64,000 nt of DNA from Burkholderia ambifaria. Its GTDB lineage: Bacteria > Pseudomonadota > Gammaproteobacteria > Burkholderiales > Burkholderiaceae. This document shows positions 9,094 to 17,096 of the stretch, in pieces. A program made the translations under genes and the position numbers. The stretch lies in assembly GCF_001443045.1 (NCBI RefSeq), contig NZ_LKPJ01000007.1, forward strand, positions 143,868 to 207,867, given 5' to 3'. Below the pieces are notes generated by a model. It saw only the letters and a list, made by a program, of their open reading frames with translations, was not told where the DNA came from and made no database searches. The stretch's first letter is position 1. Every line of letters begins with the position of its first letter.

Positions 9094-9503
9094 CTTGGTC
9101 GTCCCGTAGAGATTGCGGCGCCTGTCGGCATCGCGCCGCTTGATGTGAAGCGCGTTCGCCATCCCGTGCGAACGCTGCCGATCAAAAACGGGCCGAGTCT
9201 AGGAACGACAATTTCGGACGTCGACGCAATCCGCTCTATAACGCTTATAGATGTGCCGCATGATGCGCGCGCGCCCCGCCGCACGCACGTTGCGCGGCGG
9301 CCCGTGCGCACGGCCTCGGTGTTTTCTTTATCCGGGTCGGTAAATGTCCGTGTGGCGCGGCTGTCACTCCGGCTATGGCGGCCGAATTTGGCCGACTACG
9401 CTGCATCTCCGATCGTGTCACCCGCACGCTTTCGCGCCGCGACGGCGCCCGGCCCGCGAGGCCCACGCCGCGCTTTTTCACCGCCCGCTCCTGGAGAATC
9501 CGC
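9094..9503. other. Divergent intergenic control region porin/MFS, 410 bases
   Basis: No gene is seen. The segment holds a LysR-type dyad at 9236-9250 and a CTAG-containing site at 9199-9202. The leftward half presumably holds the porin promoter and the rightward half the MFS promoter. Confidence 0.5.
9236..9250. promoter_or_regulatory. Candidate LysR-type operator (T-N11-A dyad)
   Basis: A perfect dyad CTATAA-CGC-TTATAG with the T-N11-A spacing that defines LysR-type recognition sites, lying 254 bases before the MFS start and 143 bases from the porin start. Either nearby LysR protein (6899 or 12179) could bind it. Confidence 0.5.
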
Positions 9504-10901
9504 ATGTCCGCACCCACGGCCCGCGCTGCCGACGGCAAGCGCTATACGTACGAATGGTATGTCGTCGTCATCTGCATGCTCGCGTATGTCTTTTCGTTCG
9601 TCGATCGCCAGGTGCTCGTCCTGATGATCGAACCGATCAAGCGCGACCTGCATCTCACCGACACGCAGTTCAGCCTGCTCAACGGCTTCGCGTTCTCGCT
9701 GTTCTACGCGGTGATGGGGCTGCCCGTCGCGTATCTCGCCGACCGCTACGCGCGCCCGCGCATCATCTCGCTCGGCATCGCGCTGTGGAGCGTCGCGACC
9801 GCCGCGTGCGGGCTCAGCCAGCAGTTCGTGCAGATGTTCATCGCGCGGATGGGCGTCGGCGTCGGCGAGGCCGCGCTGTCGCCCGGCGCGTATTCGATGC
9901 TCGCCGACTACTTCCCGAAGGAGAAGCTCGGCCGCGCGATTGCCGTGTATTCGCTCGGCTCGTTCATCGGCGGCGGTGTCGCGTTCCTGATCGGCGGCTA
10001 CGTGATCGCGCTGCTCAAGCATGCGAGCGCATTCACGCTGCCGGTCGTCGGGCAGGTGCACGCCTGGCAGGTCACGTTCCTGATCGTCGGGCTGCCGGGG
10101 ATTCTCGTCGCGCTGCTGTTCACGGCGACCGTGCGCGACCCGCAGCGCAAGGGGCTCGCGCAGGATCGCTCGGGCACCGTGCGGCGCGTGTCGATGCGCG
10201 ACTCGTTGCGCTTCGTCGGCACGCATCGCGCGACCTTCGCGTGCCACTACCTCGGCTTCTCGTTCTATGCGATGACGCTGTACTGCCTGCTGAGCTGGAC
10301 GCCCGCGTTCTATATCCGCCGCTTCGGGATGACCGCCGTCGAAGCCGGCTACACGCTTGGCATCGTGCTGCTCGTCGCGAATACGGCCGGCGTGTTCTGC
10401 GGCGGCTGGCTCAACGACTGGCTGCTGCGCCGCGGCCGCACCGATGCGCCGATGCGTGCCGGCGCGATCGGCGCCGCGTGCATGGTGATTCCCGCGACGC
10501 TGTTCACGCAGCTCGACAGCCTGCCGGCGTCGCTCGCGATGCTCGTCGTCGCGATGTTCTTCGCGTCGTTCCCGATGCCGACGTCGACCGCCGCGATGCA
10601 GACGCTCGCGCCGAACCAGATGCGCGCGCAGATCTCCGCGCTGTTCCTGCTCGTGTCGAACCTGATCGCGCTCGGCATCGGCACGACCGTCGTCGCGCTG
10701 TTTACCGATCGCGTGTTCGGCGTGCCGGCGGCGGTCGGTCATTCGATGTCGATCGTCAACGTCGCGGCAGCCACGCTCGCCGCGCTGCTGCTGGCGGTCG
10801 GATGCCGGCACTATCGCTACAGCCTCGATCGCGAACGTGGCCATGCGTCGGTAGCCGCGCCGCAGGCGGCCGAGGCAGGCAACGCGATCGCCGTCCGCTG
10901 A
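9504..10901 (+). CDS. MFS transporter, spinster-like; probable iac-associated carrier
   Basis: A 465-residue twelve-helix carrier of the spinster-like MFS subfamily: an opening FSFVDRQVLVLMIEPIKRDL, the LADRYARPR loop after helix 2, and the helix-4/5 MGVGVGEAALSPGAYSMLADYFP stretch. GGAG lies 8 bases before the chosen ATG at 9504. In Paraburkholderia phytofirmans an MFS gene and a tautomerase gene near the iac genes have been reported to be needed for removal of dioxindole-3-acetate, a by-product of indole-3-acetate oxidation; both kinds of gene are present here, so this is the likely counterpart. Direct transport evidence cannot be read from sequence. Confidence 0.85.
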   Translation: MSAPTARAADGKRYTYEWYVVVICMLAYVFSFVDRQVLVLMIEPIKRDLHLTDTQFSLLNGFAFSLFYAVMGLPVAYLADRYARPRIISLGIALWSVATAACGLSQQFVQMFIARMGVGVGEAALSPGAYSMLADYFPKEKLGRAIAVYSLGSFIGGGVAFLIGGYVIALLKHASAFTLPVVGQVHAWQVTFLIVGLPGILVALLFTATVRDPQRKGLAQDRSGTVRRVSMRDSLRFVGTHRATFACHYLGFSFYAMTLYCLLSWTPAFYIRRFGMTAVEAGYTLGIVLLVANTAGVFCGGWLNDWLLRRGRTDAPMRAGAIGAACMVIPATLFTQLDSLPASLAMLVVAMFFASFPMPTSTAAMQTLAPNQMRAQISALFLLVSNLIALGIGTTVVALFTDRVFGVPAAVGHSMSIVNVAAATLAALLLAVGCRHYRYSLDRERGHASVAAPQAAEAGNAIAVR

Positions 10902-10950
10902 ACATCGAGCGTAATCGGTCGCTCGACCATCATCCATCCCACTGATTCAA

Positions 10951-10998
10951 GCATCGCTTTTTAATCGATTTGATTTATGCGATGCCCATCCCTATTCT
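10951..10998 (+). promoter_or_regulatory. Candidate iacF promoter with inverted repeat
   Basis: TTGATT at 10970-10975 and TATTCT at 10993-10998 are 17 bases apart, a fair sigma-70 pair. The -35 lies between the arms of a 7-bp inverted repeat, GCATCGC (10951-10957) and GCGATGC (10979-10985), which may be a regulator site. Confidence 0.4.
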
Positions 10999-11059
10999 CG
11001 GTTGCATGACGGCGCGGCATCAGCCGCGCCGGTTTTCTCCCTACCCCACGGAACACCCC

Positions 11060-11899
11060 ATGCAAGCGAACCGCCACCAGGTCCGGATCGACGCGCTGAT
11101 CGACGCGGCGCAGGACATCCGCTGTTTCCGGGTCTCGCGCGTCGACGGCCAGCCGTTCGATGCGTACGAACCGGGCGCCCATATCGACGTCACCGCGCCA
11201 TCCGGCGTCACGCGGCAATACTCGCTGTGCGGCCGCCCCGACGAGCGCGGCAGCTATCTGTTCGCGGTGAAGAAGGAAGCGCAGTCGCGCGGTGGCTCGC
11301 GCTCGCTGCACGACGACGTGCGCGTCGGCGCCGAGCTGTCGATCGGCGCGCCGCGCAACCTGTTTCGTCTGACGGATGAGGCGAGTGCAGAACCGTTCGC
11401 GTCGCACGTGACGTTTCATTACGGGATCGACCCCGATGCGCTTGCGGCCGAACTCGGCCGCTGCGTCGAGGCGATCGACTCGAAAGCGCACGTCTATACG
11501 TGCGGCCCCGGTCCTTTCATGGATGCCGTCGTCGCCGCGGCGGCAACTCGGATTCCCGAGGACGCGATTCATCTCGAACGCTTCGCGGCGGAACCGGCCG
11601 CGGCCGACGCCGCCGCGGATGCCGCCCCGGCGGACGGCTTCGAAGTGCGCCTGCAGCGCAGCGGCCAATCGGTGCGCGTCGCGCCCGACACGTCGATCGT
11701 CGATGCGCTCGCGCAAATCGGCATCGAGGTCGATACGTCATGCGGCGAAGGCGTGTGCGGCACCTGCATGGTGCCGGTGCTCGACGGCGAGCCCGATCAT
11801 CGCGATCACTGCCTCAGCAAAGCCGAGCGTGCGAGCAACACGGTGATCTGCTGCTGCGTGTCGCGTGCGCGCTCGGCGGTGCTCGTCCTCGATCTTTGA
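11060..11899 (+). CDS. iacF: Dioxygenase reductase component IacF, internally deleted
   Basis: A 279-residue protein of the phthalate-dioxygenase-reductase/VanB type (FMN domain, NAD domain, C-terminal plant-type 2Fe-2S), which hands electrons to a Rieske oxygenase, here probably IacCD. The FMN domain is present (TRQYSLCGRP about 53-62; GGSRSLHDD; GAPRNLFRL about 100). The ferredoxin domain has its four cysteines (SCGEGVCGTC, then DHCLSKAE). Between PRNLFRL and PFASHVTFHY the usual GGIGITP nucleotide-binding segment is missing, although CGPGPFMDAV from the end of the NAD domain remains. The family is usually 315-325 residues, so some 40-50 residues are lost in frame. The ATG at 11060 follows CGGAAC. 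The stop codon overlaps a tandem repeat array. Function may be impaired. Confidence 0.85.
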   Translation: MQANRHQVRIDALIDAAQDIRCFRVSRVDGQPFDAYEPGAHIDVTAPSGVTRQYSLCGRPDERGSYLFAVKKEAQSRGGSRSLHDDVRVGAELSIGAPRNLFRLTDEASAEPFASHVTFHYGIDPDALAAELGRCVEAIDSKAHVYTCGPGPFMDAVVAAAATRIPEDAIHLERFAAEPAAADAAADAAPADGFEVRLQRSGQSVRVAPDTSIVDALAQIGIEVDTSCGEGVCGTCMVPVLDGEPDHRDHCLSKAERASNTVICCCVSRARSAVLVLDL

Positions 11900-11996
11900 T
11901 GTGTCGGATGTGTCGGATGTGTCGGATGTGTCGGATGTGTCGGATGTGTCGGATGTGTCGGATGTGTCGGATGTGTCGGATGTGTCGGATGTGTCG
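11898..11996. repeat. Tandem repeat, 11 copies of a 9-bp unit
   Basis: GATGTGTCG is repeated eleven times without a mismatch. The first copy starts inside the iacF stop codon (TGA at 11897-11899). It lies between the convergent ends of iacF and the LysR gene at 12179. Nine bases keep every frame open, so the array encodes tripeptide repeats in several frames, but no gene start reads into it. Confidence 0.97.
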
Positions 11997-12108
11997 ATGT
12001 GTCGATGTGTCGATGTGTCGATGTGTCGATGTGTCGATGTGTCGATACGTCGATGCGTCGATGCGTCGATGCGTCGATACGTCGATGCGTCGATGCGTCG
12101 ATACGCCG
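11997..12108. repeat. Tandem repeat, 14 copies of an 8-bp unit, degenerating
   Basis: Directly after the 9-bp array the unit loses one G and becomes ATGTGTCG (six perfect copies to 12044), followed by eight drifting copies ATACGTCG, ATGCGTCG and finally ATACGCCG. Together the two arrays form a 211-base block of low-complexity DNA with a change of unit length at 11996/11997. Confidence 0.95.
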
Positions 12109-12178
12109 GATGCATCGATATACTGACATTCCGGCACGCGCGCCCGCCACGCGCCGCGCACCGCGCACCGCGCAGCCG

Positions 12179-13096
12179 TCACGCGTCGAACCGCTCGACG
12201 ATCTCGGCGAGCAGCGCGCGCATCCACGCGTTGCCCTCGTCTTCGTGGAAATGCTCGTGCCAGTGCATCGTCACCGGCGCGGGCGGCAGCGTGACGGGCA
12301 GGTCGTAAAGCCGGAACCCGTTATCGCGGTTCAGAATCTGCGCGAGCCGCCTCGGCAGCGTCGCATAGAGATCGGTGACCGACAGCACGCTCGGCAGCGC
12401 GACGAAGTGCGGCACTTCGAGCGCGATGTTGCGGCCAACGCCCTGCGCGCGCAACGCATCGTCGAGCGCGTGGTGACTGTGCTCGACCGATTTCACGTTG
12501 ACGTGCGCGGCGCGCACGAACTGGTCGAGGCTCAGCGCGGCGCCGCTCGGCAGCCCGCGCCGGCGGCCCGTCATGCACACGTAGGTTTCCTCGAACAGCA
12601 CCTGGTGGCGCGTGCGCGGCATCAGCTCGGGCAGGTTGCCGATCGCGAAATCCAGCCGGCTCGCGCGCAACGCTTCCTCGATCTCCTCCACCGGCAGCGG
12701 CTGCACGCTCAGCGTCACGCGCGGTGCACGCTCGCGCAGCGCCTGGCAGATCGCCGGCAAGTACGCCATCTCGCCCGCATCCGACAGCGACAACCGGAAC
12801 GTGCGCGTGCTGGTGGCCGGATCGAAGCGCTCCGCGTAACGCAGCGCCACGCGCACCATGTCGAGCGCCTTGCCGACGATGCCCGCGAGTTCGAGCGCGA
12901 CCGGCGTCGGCTGCATGCCCGCGCGCGTGCGCACGAACAGCGGATCGTCGAACAGCGTGCGCAGCCGCCCGAGCGAATAGCTGACGGCCGGCTGCGACAG
13001 CGCGAGCCGCTCGCCGGCCTTCGTCAGGCTGCGTTCCTCGACGATCGCCTGGAATACGCGCAACAGGTTCAGATCGAGATGATCGACCGATGTCAT
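12179..13096 (-). CDS. LysR family regulator, probable regulator of the iac genes
   Basis: A 305-residue LysR-type regulator: winged helix at about 1-65 (LDLNLLRVFQAIVEERSL, then LALSQPAVSYSLGRLRTLFDD) and an effector domain with the MPRTRHQVLFEETYVCMTGR segment of the NahR/NodD-like group, which bind aromatic effectors. The ATG at 13096 is preferred over 13111 because GAGG lies correctly upstream. It is divergent from iacC and convergent with iacF. In P. phytofirmans a LysR regulator responding to dioxindole-3-acetate has been reported for the iac genes; position and family fit that role here. The divergent region to iacC has AT-rich direct repeats that could be its sites. Confidence 0.87.
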   Translation of the reverse strand: MTSVDHLDLNLLRVFQAIVEERSLTKAGERLALSQPAVSYSLGRLRTLFDDPLFVRTRAGMQPTPVALELAGIVGKALDMVRVALRYAERFDPATSTRTFRLSLSDAGEMAYLPAICQALRERAPRVTLSVQPLPVEEIEEALRASRLDFAIGNLPELMPRTRHQVLFEETYVCMTGRRRGLPSGAALSLDQFVRAAHVNVKSVEHSHHALDDALRAQGVGRNIALEVPHFVALPSVLSVTDLYATLPRRLAQILNRDNGFRLYDLPVTLPPAPVTMHWHEHFHEDEGNAWMRALLAEIVERFDA

Positions 13097-13111
13097 CGTG
13101 ACCTCAATCAT

Positions 13112-13170
13112 TTGCCATATTTATTTGACCATCAATTTTAGATCAATTTGACGGATATGTAGCGAAAGAC
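13112..13170. promoter_or_regulatory. AT-rich divergent control region, lysR/iacC
   Basis: Two direct copies of ATTTGAC (13123-13129 and 13146-13152, 23 bases apart) flank two ATCAATTT repeats in an otherwise GC-rich neighbourhood. This is a plausible LysR binding region shared by the divergent lysR and iacC promoters. No clear -35/-10 pair was identified. Confidence 0.4.
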
Positions 13171-13235
13171 GAGACTGGTCTTCCGACGCTGCGCACGGCG
13201 CGGCCCGATTTCGCGACTCTTTCCCCACGACGACG

Positions 13236-14519
13236 ATGAGCGACATTCCCTACCAGACGATCGACACCCGCGCGCTGCACGGCTTCGCGCAGCCCGACCG
13301 CATCGCGCCCGCGATGTATCACGACCCCGCGCTGTTCGAGGCCGAGCTCGACCGCATCTTCTACCGCACCTGGATCTGGGTCGCGCACGAAAGCGAGCTG
13401 CCGAACCCGGGCGACTTCATCACGACGACGATCGGCCGCCAGCCGGTGATCGTCGTGCGCGACAAGACCGGCGAGATCAACGTGCTGCAGAACCGCTGCC
13501 GCCATCGTGGCGCGACCGTGTGCGAATCGCACAAGGGCAACGCGAAGGGCTTCACGTGCCCGTATCACAGCTGGTCGTACGCGCTCGACGGCACGCTGCG
13601 CGCGCTGCCGTACGGCGACGGCTACGAAGGCGTGTGCGAGAAAGGCGACCTGCCGCTCGTGAAGCTGCGCGTCGGCGTGTACCAGGGGCTGATCTTCGCA
13701 AGCTTCAACGACGCCATCGAACCGCTCGAGGATTTCCTCGGCGGCGCGAAGCCGTGGATCGACCTGTTCATGAAACAGGGCGCCGGCTACCCGATCAAGG
13801 CGAACGGCGAGCACAAGTTCAAGTTCAAGGGCAACTGGAAGATCCAGCTCGAGAACACGACCGACCTCTATCACTTCCCCGTCGTGCACAAGTCGTGGAT
13901 GAAGTCGATCGACGACGAGACGGCCGCCGCGATCACGAGCTTCATGACGAGCGAGGACGCGTTCTGCCGCGGGCTCGGCAACGGCCACAGCCTCGCGGTG
14001 CTGATGCCCGAACTGATCGATCTCGATGAAGACGACGGCGCGCCGCTGCCCGAGCGCTTCGCGCCGCTCGCGGCGAAGCTCGCCGAGCGCCACACGCCGG
14101 AAGAAGTGCGCCGCATCGTGCGTTCGCTGATGGGTGTCGGCTTCAACCTGAACCTGTTCCCGAACCTCGCGCTGTCGATGGCGTTCTTCCGCGTGCTGCG
14201 GCCGATCTCCGCGAACGAGACCGAGATTCGCCACGTCGCGCTCGCGATGGACGGCGGCCCGGACGAAGCGAATCGCGAGCGGCTGCGCATCCACGAGCAC
14301 TTCCAGGGCCCGTTCGGCTTCGGCAGCCCCGACGACGCGGAAGCATGGGAGCGCGTGCAGCGCGGCGCGCATGCGGGCCCCGACGTGCCGATCCTCGTGA
14401 ATCGCGGGCTGAACCGCGAGACGACCGCCGCGAACGGCGAAAAGACCGCGCATGCGACCGACGAGACGGGCATGCGCGAGGCCTACCAGCAATGGCGAAA
14501 AATGATGGAGCAACAGTGA
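13236..14519 (+). CDS. iacC: Rieske dioxygenase large subunit IacC
   Basis: A 427-residue ring-hydroxylating oxygenase alpha subunit. The Rieske cluster ligands are C88-x-H90 and C108-x2-H111. The mononuclear iron motif is D210-L-Y-H213-FPVV-H218 within ENTTDLYHFPVVHKSW. Length and layout are normal. In the iac pathway the IacCD oxygenase acts on an oxindole-type intermediate on the way from indole-3-acetate to catechol. The gene is followed by its beta subunit with a one-base overlap (TGATG), so the alpha and beta subunits are translationally coupled. Electrons should come from IacF, whose NAD-binding region is defective here. It is transcribed divergently from the LysR gene. Confidence 0.93.
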   Translation: MSDIPYQTIDTRALHGFAQPDRIAPAMYHDPALFEAELDRIFYRTWIWVAHESELPNPGDFITTTIGRQPVIVVRDKTGEINVLQNRCRHRGATVCESHKGNAKGFTCPYHSWSYALDGTLRALPYGDGYEGVCEKGDLPLVKLRVGVYQGLIFASFNDAIEPLEDFLGGAKPWIDLFMKQGAGYPIKANGEHKFKFKGNWKIQLENTTDLYHFPVVHKSWMKSIDDETAAAITSFMTSEDAFCRGLGNGHSLAVLMPELIDLDEDDGAPLPERFAPLAAKLAERHTPEEVRRIVRSLMGVGFNLNLFPNLALSMAFFRVLRPISANETEIRHVALAMDGGPDEANRERLRIHEHFQGPFGFGSPDDAEAWERVQRGAHAGPDVPILVNRGLNRETTAANGEKTAHATDETGMREAYQQWRKMMEQQ

Positions 14520-15019
14520 TGGACGACCGCAACGCCCTTTTTTCCGAGCAGACCTTCGCCCGCGCGGTCGAATTCGTGTGGCGCGAAGCCGAGATGCTCG
14601 ACCGCCGCGACTATCGCGGGTGGCTCGACCTGTGGGAGCCGGCCGGTCACTACGTGGTGCCGATCGATCCCGACGCGACCGATTTCGCCGCGACGCTGAA
14701 CTACGTGTTCGACGATCAGGACATGCGCGAGAAGCGCGTGCAGCGGATGGTGTCCGGCTACTCGGCGTCGGCGACCGACGCGGCGCGCACGGTGCGCACC
14801 GTGTCGCGCTTCACGCTGGAAAGCGGCAGCGCCGGCACCATCGAGCTGAAATCGGCGCAGGTCGTCGTCGCATACAAGCGCGGCGTCGCGACGCTGTTCG
14901 CGGCCGACGTCACGCACAAGCTGCACGTCGATGCCGAAGGCGAGATGCGGATCGCCGAGAAGGTCGTGCGCCTGATCGACTCGACCGAAGCGCTCAGCGC
15001 GATCGGCTTCCTGCTGTAA
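14519..15019 (+). CDS. iacD: Aromatic-ring dioxygenase small subunit IacD
   Basis: A 166-residue beta subunit of a Rieske dioxygenase: an SnoaL-like cone fold with FVWREAEMLDRRDYRGWLDLW near the start and the MREKRVQRMVSGYS loop in the middle, typical of BenB/AntB-like proteins. It has no cofactor and stabilises the alpha3beta3 hexamer with IacC. The ATG at 14519 shares its A with the iacC stop codon. The stop codon at 15017-15019 sits inside the first copy of a 57-bp direct duplication, so an identical CTGTAAGCG recurs 57 bases downstream. Confidence 0.92.
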   Translation: MDDRNALFSEQTFARAVEFVWREAEMLDRRDYRGWLDLWEPAGHYVVPIDPDATDFAATLNYVFDDQDMREKRVQRMVSGYSASATDAARTVRTVSRFTLESGSAGTIELKSAQVVVAYKRGVATLFAADVTHKLHVDAEGEMRIAEKVVRLIDSTEALSAIGFLL

Positions 15020-15127
15020 GCGATCGCCGGTTCGCCGCCGCCAGCGTAACGGTGAACCAGTCACCTTCACCTGTAAGCGGCCACCGGTTCGCCGTCGCCG
15101 GCGCAACGGTGAGCCGGTCACCTTCAC
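15014..15127. repeat. 57-bp tandem duplication spanning the iacD stop codon
   Basis: Copy 1 is 15014-15070 and copy 2 is 15071-15127; they agree at 49 of 57 positions and all eight differences are transitions. Both begin CTGTAAGCG, in copy 1 the last codon and stop of iacD. Each copy ends in a dyad GGTGA-N5-TCACC, so two dyads sit 57 bases apart just before the tautomerase gene. Confidence 0.92.
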
Positions 15128-15141
15128 CTTTCCCGACGACC

Positions 15142-15528
15142 ATGCCCACACTCGAAGTTTTCCTGCCGGCCGGCCATGACGACGCACGCAAGGCCGAACT
15201 GATCGCACGGCTCAGCCACGCGACCGTCGACGCGATCGGCGCGCCGATCGAATCGGTGCGCGTGCTGCTCACCGAATTGCCGGCGACGCATATCGGTCTC
15301 GGCGGCCGCACGGCGGCCGATGATGCGCCGCCGTCGCTGCCGGTGATCGTCGCGATCCTGATCGCCGGCCGCACCGACGAGCAGAAGCGCGCGTTGATCG
15401 CGGCACTTTCCGACGCCGCCGCGACCGTGCTCGATGCGCCGTTGCAGGCGACGCGCGTGATCATCAAGGACATCCCGAACACCGATTTCGGGATCGGCGG
15501 CCAGACCGCGCGGGCGCTGGGGCGCTGA
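15142..15528 (+). CDS. Tautomerase, two fused 4-oxalocrotonate tautomerase-like domains
   Basis: A 128-residue protein with two tandem 4-OT-like halves. The first starts MPTLEVFLPAG, giving Pro-1 as catalytic base after Met removal, and ends LLTELPATHIGLGGRTA. The second starts near residue 69 (LPVIVAILIAGR) and ends VIIKDIPNTDFGIGGQTA, repeating the same pattern with an internal proline that cannot act as an N-terminal base. In P. phytofirmans a tautomerase-superfamily gene is reported to help remove dioxindole-3-acetate, so this is its likely counterpart. It probably shares a transcript with iacCD; the 57-bp duplication fills the gap between them. Confidence 0.88.
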   Translation: MPTLEVFLPAGHDDARKAELIARLSHATVDAIGAPIESVRVLLTELPATHIGLGGRTAADDAPPSLPVIVAILIAGRTDEQKRALIAALSDAAATVLDAPLQATRVIIKDIPNTDFGIGGQTARALGR

Positions 15529-15614
15529 TCGTGGGCCGGGCGTCGCTCCATCGTGCGCCGCCGCCCTGCCGTGATGTCAGTGATGCCCCTGGCGGCCGCG
15601 ACGCAACGCAGCGG

Positions 15615-17096
15615 CTATGCGTGCGCTGCGCCGGCAAGCGGCAGCGTCACGCGGCAGTCGAGCCCGCCGCCTTCGGCCGGGCTCGCGCGGATACGGCCGC
15701 CGTGGCGCGTGACGATGCTCTTGCACAGCGACAGCCCGATCCCGTTGCCGCCCGCCTTCGACGACGAAAAGCCGTCGAACAGCCGGTCATGCGCACCTTC
15801 GGCGATACCGGGGCCGTTGTCGATCGCGCGCAGTTCCGCGTGCCCGTCGACATTCGCGGTGCCGAGCGTCAGCGTGCATGGCGCGCGCTCGCAGCCGGCG
15901 AATGCCTCGATCGCGTTGAAGGCGAGGTTGAGCATCACCTGCCCGATCAGCACGCGCTCGCAGCGGATCGGCAGCGGCGCATCGGCCTGCACGATCGCGA
16001 CCGTCACGCCCGCCTCCTTCGCGCGCAGCTCGATGAAATATGCGACGTCGGCGAGGATCTCGCGCAGGTCGGCGAGCGCGACGACCGGCTCGCGCTTCAC
16101 GATGAACTCGCGCACGCTCTTGATGATCAGCGCCGCATGCTCGGCCTGCCGGTCCGCGCTGCGCAGCCCCCAGATCGCATCGTCGACGGCGCCGCGCCCA
16201 TTCAGCCGCTGCACCGCGCCCTCGATGAAGTTGCGCACGGCCGCGAGCGGCTGGCTCAACTCGTGCGCGATCACGCTCGCCATCTCGCCCATCGCGTTGT
16301 AGCGGCCCGCGTATTCGAGCATCCGCGCCTGCGCTTGTCGCGCATCCTCGATCGCGACTTCGTCGCTCACGTCGCGAAACTGCACGAGCAGCCCGTCGAG
16401 ATCACCTTCGATCTCGACCTGCCGGCACAGGATGCGCAGCCAGCACGTCGAACCGTCGCGCCGCACGATCCGGTAACGCTGCGGCTCGGACGGGCACGCG
16501 GACGGCGCATCGCGCAGTTGCGCGACGAGCCGGTCGCGGTCGGCCGCGCTGCAATAGTCGAGCACCTCGCCGAGCGCTTCGTCCGGCGCGAGCCCGAGCA
16601 CGCGACGGCCCGACTCGCTGATGAACTGCACGCCGCCGTGCGGCGTCACGACCGCGATCCCTTCGTCGAGATCCTGCATGAACTCGCGCAGCCGTGCCTC
16701 GTAGCGGCGCAGTTGCTGGCGCACCGCCTCTTCCGCGCTGATGTCGCGGAACTGCACCATCACGACGTCGCGCCCGCGCAGCGGCACATAGGTGGCGGTC
16801 GCCTCCGACAGCATGTCGACGCCCGTGCGCGAGCGGTAGCACCACTCGTACACCTGCGGCCCGTCGACGAGCGCGCGATCCCACGCGCTCACCGCGATTT
16901 CGCGGCGGTATTTCGGTTCGGGACGCGTCATGTCCGGCGCCTTCAGCGGCAGCAGCTCCTCGACGGAAAAGCCGAGCGCGATGCACGCGGCGCGGTTCGC
17001 CCACACGATCGCCTTGGTATGCGCGTCGTGCAGCAGCACGCAGGTGGTCAACGCGTCGAGCAGCCGGTGGAAATCGTCTTCGTCGGGAAAACTCAT
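15615..17096 (-). CDS. PAS-domain sensor histidine kinase, FixL-like
   Basis: A 493-residue kinase without obvious membrane segments. It has two PAS domains (about 1-125, with VWANRAACIALGFSVEELLP, and about 135-255, with VQFISESGRRVLGLAPDEAL). A HisKA helix follows with the phosphorylated histidine H278 in MGEMASVIAHELSQPLAAV, then a HATPase domain (NLAFNAIEAF, IDNGPGIAEG, GGNGIGLSLCKSIV). The cytoplasmic PAS-PAS-kinase layout is that of FixL. The partner is probably the FixJ-like regulator at 21603, which lies on the same strand beyond the iacABIHE operon. In P. phytofirmans a two-component system responding to indole-3-acetate controls iac genes, and this pair is the natural candidate. The ATG at 17096 is followed directly by the first PAS domain. 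Confidence 0.88.
   Translation of the reverse strand: MSFPDEDDFHRLLDALTTCVLLHDAHTKAIVWANRAACIALGFSVEELLPLKAPDMTRPEPKYRREIAVSAWDRALVDGPQVYEWCYRSRTGVDMLSEATATYVPLRGRDVVMVQFRDISAEEAVRQQLRRYEARLREFMQDLDEGIAVVTPHGGVQFISESGRRVLGLAPDEALGEVLDYCSAADRDRLVAQLRDAPSACPSEPQRYRIVRRDGSTCWLRILCRQVEIEGDLDGLLVQFRDVSDEVAIEDARQAQARMLEYAGRYNAMGEMASVIAHELSQPLAAVRNFIEGAVQRLNGRGAVDDAIWGLRSADRQAEHAALIIKSVREFIVKREPVVALADLREILADVAYFIELRAKEAGVTVAIVQADAPLPIRCERVLIGQVMLNLAFNAIEAFAGCERAPCTLTLGTANVDGHAELRAIDNGPGIAEGAHDRLFDGFSSSKAGGNGIGLSLCKSIVTRHGGRIRASPAEGGGLDCRVTLPLAGAAHA

Noticed and set aside
11898..12108. CRISPR array
   Set aside because: Units of 8-9 bp without spacers and no cas genes; simple tandem repeats.
11865..12308. 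Repeat-rich open frames (VSD, CRM and similar tripeptide repeats) across the first tandem array on both strands
   Set aside because: They arise because a 9-bp unit keeps all frames open; none has a credible start or matches a protein, and the 8-bp part shifts the frame at each copy.
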